64,000 nucleotides of DNA from UBA2767 sp965228625 (lineage in GTDB: Bacteria; Pseudomonadota; Alphaproteobacteria; Rhizobiales; Methyloligellaceae): positions 1,674,001 to 1,738,000 of the forward strand of contig OZ245829.1 in the NCBI GenBank assembly GCA_965228625.1. The letters are read 5' to 3'. The position numbers were made by a program, and so were the translations under genes. Positions 34,179-41,991 of this stretch are shown in pieces; position 1 is the first letter of the stretch; the number at the start of each line of letters is the position of its first letter. The notes under the pieces are model-generated. The model was given only the letters and a program-made list of their open reading frames with translations. It made no database searches and was not told where the DNA came from.

Positions 34179-35054
34179 TCAGGATACGCGCTGCTGGAGC
34201 GTGCGCGCGATCTGATCGAGTTCGGCCTTTGGCAGGTCGCCGATGACCATGAACCCGAAGTCCTCGCTACCCCAGTGGACGATGTTCAGCCCGAGGCGCT
34301 GCTCCTGCTCAAGGTCATGCGGTTTGCGCTTGCCTTTGATGATGCAGAACGAGACCGGCGTCTTGCCGTCCGCCAGATAGGCGACCTGTACCAGCCGCTT
34401 GCCGCCGAACTGCAGAATATCGGCGCGTTTCAGCTCCAACGGACCCACGGTCACCTTGTCCGGCGTCAGATCGAGCCCCAGATACTCCGACACGGCGCGC
34501 ATGCCGGCAGTCCTTTCCTCGACATTCGTCCCTGCATTCTCCAGGGTCTGCGTGATGAACAGCGACTGATACTCCGCGACCGCGGCGCGCCAGCCCCGTT
34601 TCGCCCAAGACTGTTCCGCCGTCTGGGTCGTCACCCCCGGCAACTGAAGGAACCTGCTGGAGAAAAGGCCGCCCGTAAACACCGCCAGAAGAACCACGGC
34701 CGCGGCAAGCATGCGCCAGCCCACCCACGGTTCCCTGCGGATGCTCACCGAGGCGCCGACGACCTGCGGCATCGGGCGGTCGATCTCGTTTTCATCGGCC
34801 TTCGGCGCAGGCGGTTCCTTCGCGCGTTTGAGGATCTCCTGAAGCCGTTTTTCGGGCGCCTCGCCAAGCAGGGCGTTGTACGCCTCCTCGAACGGGCGGT
34901 CGCCGCGGCGAAGCAATTCGAGCCTGGCTTCGAGATCGCGGTCGAGCTTGACCTCGCGCTCCACGTGCAGAGCGTCCTCCTCGTCGAGCATTCCGTCGAG
35001 ATAGGCGACGAGTTGCTCGTCGGTCACGGGACCATCATCGCGCCAGTTGCTCAT
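34179..35054 (-). CDS. Anti-sigma factor (membrane), partner of the ECF sigma gene
   Basis: 291 residues. The N-terminal cytoplasmic segment resembles an anti-sigma domain (VTDEQLVAYLDGMLDEEDALHVEREVKLDRDLEARLELLRRG). A single TM follows near residue 115 (GWRMLAAAVVLLAVFTGGLFSS), and the periplasmic C-terminal half (AEYQSLFITQTLENAG...) would sense the signal. There is no classic HxxxCxxC zinc motif. The start overlaps the sigma gene's stop by four bases (ATGA), which gives strong co-expression. Confidence 0.87.
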   Translation of the reverse strand: MSNWRDDGPVTDEQLVAYLDGMLDEEDALHVEREVKLDRDLEARLELLRRGDRPFEEAYNALLGEAPEKRLQEILKRAKEPPAPKADENEIDRPMPQVVGASVSIRREPWVGWRMLAAAVVLLAVFTGGLFSSRFLQLPGVTTQTAEQSWAKRGWRAAVAEYQSLFITQTLENAGTNVEERTAGMRAVSEYLGLDLTPDKVTVGPLELKRADILQFGGKRLVQVAYLADGKTPVSFCIIKGKRKPHDLEQEQRLGLNIVHWGSEDFGFMVIGDLPKAELDQIARTLQQRVS

Positions 35055-35584
35055 CGGCGTTGACCTGTTTGTTTCTTGCCCGGCGCGTCTTCCTTGTTAA
35101 GTTCGCCGAGCTTCGCACGCGCCGCCGCAAGCCGGCTCATGATCGTTCCGATCGGGACGTCCAGAGTCTCGGCGGCCTCCTTGTATGTGAGGCCTTCGGC
35201 GTAGACGAGAAACACGGTTTCCCGTTGCACTTCAGGCAGCGCCTGCACTTCTGTTAACACCTGACGGGCGAATATATTCGTTTCGACCTCCGACGCCCCG
35301 TCGCTGACGAGAACCTCGTCGGCGCTGACGAACCCCGCACCGGTGCGGATCTTCTGGGACCGCAACTCGTTTTTCCATATTGAATTCAGGATGGAAAACA
35401 ACCATCTGTCGAGGCGCGTACCGACCTGGAATTGGTGTGCGCGCTCGAGCGCGCGGACGCATGTCGCCTGCACGAGGTCCTCGGCCGCGTCACGGTCCCC
35501 CGACAGGACGAGACCGTAACGCCACAGACGGGCGAGATGCTCGCCCAGCCCATCGCTAACAATGTCGTGAGACCCCTCACTCAT
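35051..35584 (-). CDS. ECF RNA polymerase sigma factor
   Basis: 177 residues. Region 2 is RLWRYGLVLSGDRDAAEDLVQATCVRALERAHQFQVGTRLDRWLFSILNSIWKNELR, and region 4 is VQALPEVQRETVFLVYAEGLTYKEAAETLDVPIGTIMSRLAAARAKL. The ATG at 35584 has no SD (AAAAAAATT precedes it); a GTG upstream would add 27 residues, so the start is uncertain. It is linked by overlap to the anti-sigma gene and is divergent from the TPR gene at 35707, which is likely part of its regulon. Confidence 0.9.
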   Translation of the reverse strand: MSEGSHDIVSDGLGEHLARLWRYGLVLSGDRDAAEDLVQATCVRALERAHQFQVGTRLDRWLFSILNSIWKNELRSQKIRTGAGFVSADEVLVSDGASEVETNIFARQVLTEVQALPEVQRETVFLVYAEGLTYKEAAETLDVPIGTIMSRLAAARAKLGELNKEDAPGKKQTGQRR

Positions 35585-35706
35585 AATTTTTTTGGTCTTA
35601 ATGTCGAATAAATCTGAGACTAGCGTGTTTACACCATGCAAACGCCCACGAGGACGAAAACGCACAACATTGAATGCCTGAATCGAAGCAACGAAAGGTA
35701 ATTGAA

Positions 35707-36270
35707 ATGTACACCACCTCCCAAAAGAATTCGCGCATGGCTGTTAAACTCATTGCCGCGGCGGCCATTGGCGCCGCGATGCTGTTTCCGCAGGTTCCCG
35801 CTTACGCCGCCGGCGGCGGCGATCCGGCACCGAGCATTCCGTCCTGCCCGCAAGGCAAGATCTGGAGCAAGAAGAAGAAGAAGTGCGTTCCGATCTCCCG
35901 CCATGACCTGAGCGGCGAAGAGCTGTACCGCCAGGGTTGGGTCCTGGCCAAGTCCGGCAATTACGACAAGGCCATCACCGTGCTGAACATGGCCGACCAG
36001 AAAGACCCGCGCGTCCTCAATTACCTGGGCTACAGCCACCGCAAGAGCGGCGACCTGAACACCGCGATCGGCTTCTACAAAGCTGCGCTGGCCATCAATC
36101 CGGATTTCGTTCTGGCCCGCGAGTATCTCGGCGAAGGCTACGTGAAGGCCGGCCGTCTGGACCTGGCGAAGCTCGAGCTCGAGGAAATCGGCAAGCGTTG
36201 CGGCAAGGGCTGCAAGGAGTATGTGGAACTCGCCGCGGTTATCGCCGGAACCGATACTGCCACCTGGTAG
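35707..36270 (+). CDS. Secreted TPR-repeat protein divergent from the ECF sigma gene
   Basis: 187 residues. A signal peptide (VKLIAAAAIGAAMLFPQVPAYA) precedes a short Cys-containing basic segment (CPQGKIWSKKKKKC). Then come two to three TPR units (ELYRQGWVLAKSGNYDKAITVLNMADQKDPRVLNYLGYSHRKSGDLNTAIGFYKAALAINPDFVLAREYLGEGYVKAGRLDLAKLELEEI). Two further Cys lie in KRCGKGC. SD AAAGGT precedes the ATG. It is probably a periplasmic scaffold controlled by the adjacent ECF system. Confidence 0.85.
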   Translation: MYTTSQKNSRMAVKLIAAAAIGAAMLFPQVPAYAAGGGDPAPSIPSCPQGKIWSKKKKKCVPISRHDLSGEELYRQGWVLAKSGNYDKAITVLNMADQKDPRVLNYLGYSHRKSGDLNTAIGFYKAALAINPDFVLAREYLGEGYVKAGRLDLAKLELEEIGKRCGKGCKEYVELAAVIAGTDTATW

Positions 36271-36316
36271 GTGTACATTTCATACCGAGGCTCGTCCCCC
36301 CGGCCTCCGTGCGATC

Positions 36317-36349
36317 GACCGGTCGTCTGCCGCGTGCAGACGGCCGGTC
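36317..36349. terminator. Long hairpin between convergent TPR and ligase genes
   Basis: GACCGGTCGTCTGC pairs with GCAGACGGCCGGTC over 14 bp with a single G-T wobble, 5-nt loop. It is followed by TGCTTTGC rather than a clean T-run. It lies midway between the two convergent genes. Confidence 0.7.
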
Positions 36350-36387
36350 TGCTTTGCGGGGCACCTGTCTTACCGCACTACGCACGC

Positions 36388-37983
36388 TTACTCTGCGGTC
36401 TCCGCCAGAAGCGCCTTGAGGTCGCCAAGTGAGTTGGCGTCTTCGATCTGCTTGTCACGGCGCCAGCGGTGAATGCGCGGAAAACGCAAGGCGACGCCTG
36501 ACTTGTGCCGTGAGCTTTTCTGGATGCCCTCAAACGCGATCTCGAAGACATGCTCCGGTTTGACGGAGCGAACCGGACCGAAGCGCTCGACCGTGTTGCG
36601 GCGCACCCACCGGGTCAGTTCGTTGAACTCCGCATCTGTCAGGCCCGAATAGGCCTTGGCAAACGGCACGAGATCACCCTCACGCCATACCGCAAACGTC
36701 AGATCGGTGAACAGGTTGGCGCGCCGCCCGTGGCCTGACTGGGCGTAGATCATGACCGCATCGATGGTGAACGGATCAACCTTCCACTTCCACCAGTCGC
36801 CCTTGCGCCGACCCGACCTGTAGGGGCTGTCCTTGCGCTTGAGCATCAGCCCTTCGCTGCCGCGCTCGCGCGCGGTTTCCCGTTCGCGCACGAGGTCGTC
36901 CCAGCTCTCGAACGGCACAAGCGGCGACAGCAAAAGCACGCCGCCCGCGGCGTTGTTCGCAACCAGGTTTTCCAGCGCAGAGCGCCGCTCCGCGAAGGGC
37001 CGCTCCCGGAAGTCATCGCCGGTCCGTTCGAGCAGGTCATAGGCCTTTAGCGCGACCGGTGCGTCGGACAGCAGTTTCTTCGACACGGTCTTGCGGCCAA
37101 TTCTCGTCTGCAATGTCTGAAAACCAAGCGGCCGTCCGTCTTTCCAGGGAAGGATCTCACCGTCGATCACCGTGCCGTCGGGCAGAAAATCCGTCAGAGG
37201 CGCGAACTCGGGAAAGCGTTCGGTAACAAGCTCTTCGCCGCGCGACCAGACATAGAGTTCGCCGCTCCGTACGATCGCCTGCCCTCTGATGCCGTCCCAC
37301 TTGTGCTCGGCGCTCCAGTCGGAAGGATCGCCCAAGGCGTCGAGGTCTCCTTCCAGCGCATAGGCGAGATAGAACGGATAGGGCCGCGACAGGTTCTCCA
37401 TAGGGTTTTCGGAGAGGATCAGTTGCTCGAAGGACGCGCTGTCCGGCGTCCAGTCGCCCATGAGGCGATGGGCCAGGGCGTTTTCATCGATTTCCGTCGC
37501 CCGCGCGAGCGCACGGGTCATGAGTTTCTGTGACACTCCGATGCGAAAGCCCCCGGTGATCAGCTTGTTGAACAGGAACCGCTCGGTGGCGTCGAGCCTG
37601 CTCCATGCGTCGAGCACCCGGCGTTTCTTTTCCGCATCATCGAGATCCCGCAACCCCTTGATCACATTGATCCAGTCCGTCAGGGATTTGTCGGTGTCAG
37701 CCGATTTCGGCGGCAGGACCAGGGCGATCGTCTCGGCGAGGTCGCCGACAATCGGATAGGCCTCCTCGAACAGCCATAGCGGAATGCCGGCTGCTTCCGC
37801 GGCCCATTCGCGCAGCACCGTGGTCGTCACCGTCCGTTTCGGCCTGCGGTGCGACAGCAGCGCGATTGTCCACATCTTGTCGTCGTCCGATGCGGTCTTG
37901 AAGTAGTCGGCAAGGGCCGCGACCTTGGCGTTCGTTTTGGTCGTCTGATCCAGCCGCCGGAACAGTTCGGCAAAGTCCTTCAT
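36388..37983 (-). CDS. ATP-dependent DNA ligase of the Lhr/MPE/Exo cassette
   Basis: 531 residues. An N-terminal DNA-binding domain (helical, about 1-200) precedes the nucleotidyltransferase core, with the adenylation motif AEHKWDGIRGQ (Lys228). The motif DGTVIDGEILPWKDGRPL follows, with later EGLMLKRKDSPYRSGRRKGDWWKWK (motif IV/V) and a C-terminal OB fold. This matches the bacterial 'cisplatin damage response' ligase. It overlaps the exonuclease gene by four bases. In other bacteria a helicase (Lhr-Core) and a metallophosphoesterase accompany these two; neither is in the window. Confidence 0.9.
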   Translation of the reverse strand: MKDFAELFRRLDQTTKTNAKVAALADYFKTASDDDKMWTIALLSHRRPKRTVTTTVLREWAAEAAGIPLWLFEEAYPIVGDLAETIALVLPPKSADTDKSLTDWINVIKGLRDLDDAEKKRRVLDAWSRLDATERFLFNKLITGGFRIGVSQKLMTRALARATEIDENALAHRLMGDWTPDSASFEQLILSENPMENLSRPYPFYLAYALEGDLDALGDPSDWSAEHKWDGIRGQAIVRSGELYVWSRGEELVTERFPEFAPLTDFLPDGTVIDGEILPWKDGRPLGFQTLQTRIGRKTVSKKLLSDAPVALKAYDLLERTGDDFRERPFAERRSALENLVANNAAGGVLLLSPLVPFESWDDLVRERETARERGSEGLMLKRKDSPYRSGRRKGDWWKWKVDPFTIDAVMIYAQSGHGRRANLFTDLTFAVWREGDLVPFAKAYSGLTDAEFNELTRWVRRNTVERFGPVRSVKPEHVFEIAFEGIQKSSRHKSGVALRFPRIHRWRRDKQIEDANSLGDLKALLAETAE

Positions 37984-39023
37984 GCCGAATGCTCCGCGCC
38001 GTCGTCCTGCTCGGCGGTTTTCTCGCCCGAGCCGTCGTCGAGCAGTTCGCCCTCATACTCGGTCTCGGCGACCCGCGCGTCGTAGCCCTCGCCCTCCAGC
38101 CAGCGTCTGAAGATCGATGTGTAGCCATGGGTCACGTATATGCGTTCCGCACCGCTCGATCTGATCGTGTCATTCAGAGCCGTCCAGTCGACGTGATCGG
38201 AGAGCACAAAGCCGCGGTCCGCCGCGCGCCGTCGGCGTACGCCCCGCAGCGCCATCCAGCCGGAGGCGAAACCGGTCGAAACCGGCCCCAGACGGCGCAT
38301 CCATGCGGACCCCAAAGCGGATGGCGGCGCGACCACGAGGGCGCCGGCGACGCTCTCTTTCTTCGTCTCCGGCGTCACCCGGATGGTTTCAGGGAGCGCA
38401 AGGCCCTGGGCGCGCAGGACCTCGTTTGTATTCTCGACCGCACCGTGCGTGTAGATCGGCCCGATGCCGGGATCGATGCCTGCCAGAAGGCGCTGCGCCT
38501 TGCCGAGGGAATAGGCGCCGATCACGCTGGCGAGACCGTTTTCGGCATTCTCGCGCCACCAGCCGTTGATCTCCGAGAACACCTCACCCTGCGGCCGCCA
38601 CGTGAAGACCGGCAGGCCGAACGTGCATTCCGTGATGAGCGCATCGCAGCGCACCAGTTCAAAGGCTTCGGACAGGCCGTCGGGCTCGGTCTTGTAATCG
38701 CCGGTGAAGACCCAGACCTCGCCCTTGTACGCGACGCGGATCTGCGCCGAGCCGGGTATGTGGCCGGCGGGATGGAACGAAAACGCGACACCGCCGATCT
38801 CGCGCGTTTCGCCGAACGCAATCCCCTCGATCGGGATATTGCCGAGCCGGTGCCGGATCACCGGCACTGCTGCTTCGCTGGCAAGATAGGCCTTGTGGCC
38901 CGGGCGGGCATGATCGGCGTGACCGTGCGTGATGAGGGCCCGGTCGACCGGACGCCAGGGATCGATATAGACGTCGGCCCGGGGGCAGTAGATGCCCTTG
39001 TCGCTGAATTCCAGAAGGGACAT
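37980..39023 (-). CDS. Ligase-associated DNA damage response exonuclease (MBL fold)
   Basis: 347 residues of the beta-CASP/metallo-beta-lactamase nuclease type. The metal motif ITHGHADHARPG (H33-H38) is followed by FHPAGHIPGSAQI, GDYKTEPDG, FVLSDHVDWTALNDTIRSSGAERIYVTHGY. This is the Exo component of the Lhr-associated repair cassette, acting on DNA 5' or 3' ends before sealing. It lies upstream of and overlaps the ligase gene by four bases, so the two are co-translated. Confidence 0.9.
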   Translation of the reverse strand: MSLLEFSDKGIYCPRADVYIDPWRPVDRALITHGHADHARPGHKAYLASEAAVPVIRHRLGNIPIEGIAFGETREIGGVAFSFHPAGHIPGSAQIRVAYKGEVWVFTGDYKTEPDGLSEAFELVRCDALITECTFGLPVFTWRPQGEVFSEINGWWRENAENGLASVIGAYSLGKAQRLLAGIDPGIGPIYTHGAVENTNEVLRAQGLALPETIRVTPETKKESVAGALVVAPPSALGSAWMRRLGPVSTGFASGWMALRGVRRRRAADRGFVLSDHVDWTALNDTIRSSGAERIYVTHGYTSIFRRWLEGEGYDARVAETEYEGELLDDGSGEKTAEQDDGAEHSA

Positions 39024-39130
39024 GGATACGCCGGACTACTGATAAGGCCTTGGATACGATCCGGGCCGGACCGCGGTTCAATAAGGATGTACCGCGGCAC
39101 CCTGACCCTCTGCAAACGCGCGGGAAGGCT

Positions 39131-39820
39131 CTAGCCGTTGACGTTCTCCACGAGCCAACGGTGCAGCGGCATGGTCAGATTTATCTGCTCCAGTGTCCAA
39201 TCGATGATTCCGGACGAGAACAGAACGGCAGGATAGGAGCCGTTCCGGCCCTTCACGACGATGCCCTTGTGGCGCAGCAGACCGGCGTGCGGCGCATCCG
39301 CGTCGAACCCTCTCGGCACCCGGGCCAGCGCGGGCTCGCTCAACTCATAAGCGCCTGATGCACACGCCTTGTCGATCGCCTTCTGCAACGCGTTCGCCCT
39401 GGTCTCGTCCGCCACGGCGTTTCTATAGCGTTTGAGGGCATCGGGTCCGAAGCCCCACTGCCCCGAGCCGAATCCGAGGTGGTCCTGCGCGATGACGAGA
39501 TGCATCGCCGGCGCCCTGTTGGGATGCTCGCCGGTCCAGAACACAAGATGAAGCCTGGCGTTGTAAGGCCTCTTGTCCTTGGAAAAGCGCACGTCGCGAT
39601 GAATGCGCCGCAAGGATCCGTTGAGCTTCGGGACCGCCTGAAGAGGCGGCGACAGTTTTTCAACATGCGGCGCAAGTGCCTCGATGAAGGCGAGTGCCGG
39701 CGCTATATACGCTTCGTCATATGTTGTCCGGTTCGCCGCGAACCATGCCTTGTCGTTGTTGGCCGACAGATCCTTCAAGAACCAGACGAGTTCCTTGGGA
39801 AATCCCGCAAACCCGGTCAC
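39131..39820 (-). CDS. DUF2461-family protein
   Basis: 229 residues. It opens GFPKELVWFLKDLSANNDKAWFAANRTTYDEAYIAPALAFIEAL and has RIHRDVRFSKDKRPYNARLHLVFW and the GFGSGQWGFGPDALKRYRNAV strand typical of DUF2461. Function unknown; some members are associated with stress or cell-wall loci. It is divergent from the small protein at 39938, with a perfect palindrome in between. Confidence 0.87.
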   Translation of the reverse strand: MTGFAGFPKELVWFLKDLSANNDKAWFAANRTTYDEAYIAPALAFIEALAPHVEKLSPPLQAVPKLNGSLRRIHRDVRFSKDKRPYNARLHLVFWTGEHPNRAPAMHLVIAQDHLGFGSGQWGFGPDALKRYRNAVADETRANALQKAIDKACASGAYELSEPALARVPRGFDADAPHAGLLRHKGIVVKGRNGSYPAVLFSSGIIDWTLEQINLTMPLHRWLVENVNG

Positions 39821-39866
39821 ATCGAACTCCGTTTTCTTGCCGATGGGGAAACTGTAACGGACGCCA

Positions 39867-39886
39867 AAATATGTTCGAGAACATAT
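39867..39886. promoter_or_regulatory. Perfect 9-2-9 palindrome in divergent promoter
   Basis: AATATGTTC, GA, GAACATATT between the DUF2461 gene and the gene at 39938. The GTTC/GAAC arms recall LexA-type words, but the spacing does not match the alphaproteobacterial GTTC-N7-GTTC box. A dimeric regulator is likely; its identity is unknown. Confidence 0.6.
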
Positions 39887-39937
39887 TGTCCGCAGCCGCT
39901 AACATGTGCTTCGGCAGCCGAAAGTGAAGCAGGACGA

Positions 39938-40306
39938 ATGGCAAAGCATGACAAGGAACCAACGGCGGCGGAGCGATCCTGGGAAGCGCTGGCGTGCGAT
40001 CTGATCGCAAATGAGCATGATGTCGAGCGCGGTCGGATGCTGTCGGCTGATGCCGTGACATACCGGGGCAAGGTCTTCGCATTCCGTTCAACCAAGGCAG
40101 GCGGCGCCGGTCTGGGCGTCCGCCTTGGCCGTGACTACGACTTCAGTTCCCTGCCAACAGACCAATGGACCTACCTCGCACCGTTCAAAACCAAACCTCC
40201 GATGAAAGACTGGATCATGGTATCTGATGCCCATATCGGGCACTGGTCCGAACTGGCCAGCATCGCGTTGAAGTTGATGCGCGAAAAATCAGGAGCCATT
40301 TCATGA
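39938..40306 (+). CDS. Small protein, possibly TfoX-N-terminal-like
   Basis: 122 residues, MAKHDKEPTAAERSWEALAC..., with AVTYRGKVFAFRSTKAGGAGLGVRLGRDYD. The last part loosely recalls the TfoX/Sxy N-terminal domain or MmcQ-like proteins, but the match is weak. It overlaps the deaminase gene by four bases (ATGA), so the two are co-expressed. GCAGGACG lies before the ATG. Confidence 0.65.
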   Translation: MAKHDKEPTAAERSWEALACDLIANEHDVERGRMLSADAVTYRGKVFAFRSTKAGGAGLGVRLGRDYDFSSLPTDQWTYLAPFKTKPPMKDWIMVSDAHIGHWSELASIALKLMREKSGAIS

Positions 40307-40797
40307 ACGAAGACTTCATGCGCCGGGCGATCGAGATCGCCCGCCAAAGCCTCAGCGAGCCGGGCGCCATGCCCTATGGCGCGGTCGTGGTCAAGGACGG
40401 CGAGATCATCGGCGAGGGCCTGAACCGCTCGTTCGAAAAATGCGATCCCACGTCGCATGGCGAGGTGGAGGCCATCCGCGACGCCTGCAAGCGTCTCGGA
40501 ACGCCGACGCTCTCGGGCTGCGATCTCTATACGTCCTGCGAGCCCTGCTCCATGTGCGTGGCCACCATGTATATCGCAGGGATCGAGCGGCTCTACTATG
40601 CCAGCACGCTTGACGAGAGCGCGGTGTTTTTCCGCCAGCTCGCGGAGCGCGACCCGAAATGGTCGCGGCGGTTCAGTTCAGTCGAGATACGGCGCGAGGT
40701 GGGACTGCCGATGGGCGAACGGTTGATGCCGGCGCAGCGCGTGTTGGGTGATCTCGGGCGGGAGGTGTTCGACGATTTCGTCGCCGGGCAAGGCTGA
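40303..40797 (+). CDS. Nucleoside/guanine-deaminase-like zinc deaminase
   Basis: 164 residues with the CMP/dCMP deaminase fold. The zinc ligands are HGE (H52, E54 catalytic) and SCEPCSMC (C82, C85). PYGAVVVKDGEIIGEGLNRSF and TMYIAGIERLYYASTLDESAVFF are typical of the guanine-deaminase (GuaD/TadA-related) subgroup. It is co-translated with the upstream small protein. The substrate is a purine or pyrimidine base or nucleoside, not further defined. Confidence 0.9.
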   Translation: MNEDFMRRAIEIARQSLSEPGAMPYGAVVVKDGEIIGEGLNRSFEKCDPTSHGEVEAIRDACKRLGTPTLSGCDLYTSCEPCSMCVATMYIAGIERLYYASTLDESAVFFRQLAERDPKWSRRFSSVEIRREVGLPMGERLMPAQRVLGDLGREVFDDFVAGQG

Positions 40798-40803
40798 ACC
40801 GGT

Positions 40804-41784
40804 TCAGACCACCTGGTTCCGCAGTTCCGTTTCGCCGCGCCACATCCGTTCCAGGTTGTCCATGAGGATGTCGACCACATTGTCCTCATAGCGGCGGGTC
40901 TCGCCGGCGGTGTGCGGCGTGATCAGCGCGTTCTCGATCGACCACAAGGGCGAGCCCTCCGGCAACGGCTCTTCAACCGTACAGTCGATGCCGGCCGCTG
41001 CAATCTGGCCGCTCTGCAGCGCGGAGATGAGCGCCGGCTCGTCGACCACCTTGCCGCGCGCAACGTTGATCAGGTGCGCGGACGGTTTCATGGCGGCCAG
41101 GGCATCTGCGTTGATGAGGTTCTCCGTCTCCGGCGTCAGCGGACAGGTCAGCACGACGATGTCCGCATTGGGCAGCAGCTCGTGCAGTTTCTCCTGCGCG
41201 TGCACCTCGTGCGCGGCCTCTCCGCCCCTGGACGGGTCGCGCTTCACCGCGACCACGTTGATATCGAACACCTTCGCCAGCGTCGCCAGGCGCGAGCCGA
41301 TCCGGCCCATGCCGACGATGAGCATCGTCTTGCCGCCGAGTTCATCCTCGCGGATCGTGGGATCGGAGATCATGCCGCGCCACGTCTTCGCATGCTGGTT
41401 GGCGCAGGCCTCGGGGATCAACCGTGTCAGCGACAGAATGAGAGCCATGGCGTGTTCGGCAACGGCGCGCTCGTTGGCGCCCTGCCCGCTCGCGAGGCGG
41501 ACCGAGTTGGCGCGGAAGCGGTCGGCGTCGAACTTGTCCATGCCCGCACTGGCGGACTGCACAAACCTGATACGCGGCGCCGTATCCAGCAGGTCGTTCG
41601 ACCAGAGCCCGGAGGCCACAACGACATCCGCCTCGCCGGCGCGGGCCACCAGATCCTCCGCGTTCCAGACCTGAAAGTGGTTGATGCCGAGGTCGCGGCG
41701 GGCAAAGGCCTCGGCCAACTGGTAGGCGACATGGCCGAAGGCGATCGTGATCTCTTCGCGAGATGGGATGGTCGTGGACGTCAT
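40804..41784 (-). CDS. D-2-hydroxyacid dehydrogenase
   Basis: 326 residues. The NAD site is MLIVGMGRIGSRLATLAKVFDINVVAVKRDPS. The catalytic residues are Arg in NVARGKVVDEPAL, Glu in GIDCTVEEPLP and His in ITPHTAGETRR. This is the standard layout of glyoxylate/hydroxypyruvate or phosphoglycerate-type dehydrogenases. The start at 41784 (ATG) is preferred over an upstream TTG. It is convergent with the deaminase gene, 7 bp between stops. Confidence 0.9.
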   Translation of the reverse strand: MTSTTIPSREEITIAFGHVAYQLAEAFARRDLGINHFQVWNAEDLVARAGEADVVVASGLWSNDLLDTAPRIRFVQSASAGMDKFDADRFRANSVRLASGQGANERAVAEHAMALILSLTRLIPEACANQHAKTWRGMISDPTIREDELGGKTMLIVGMGRIGSRLATLAKVFDINVVAVKRDPSRGGEAAHEVHAQEKLHELLPNADIVVLTCPLTPETENLINADALAAMKPSAHLINVARGKVVDEPALISALQSGQIAAAGIDCTVEEPLPEGSPLWSIENALITPHTAGETRRYEDNVVDILMDNLERMWRGETELRNQVV

Positions 41785-41991
41785 GACAAGTGTTCCGGAA
41801 GAAGCGTTGGAGGGATTGTTCTTGTTGGTCGTCAATCAATAGGCGGGTCGTGTGCCCACCGCAAGGGTGGTCTGCATGTTGGCGCCATCGTCACTGATGT
41901 TCTAATGTGAAGGGCACGAAGTCATGCGGCGCGTGAAGCCAGCCCGGCACATCATTATCCCCGCGCCAATCCGGAACAAGCGAGACCTCAA

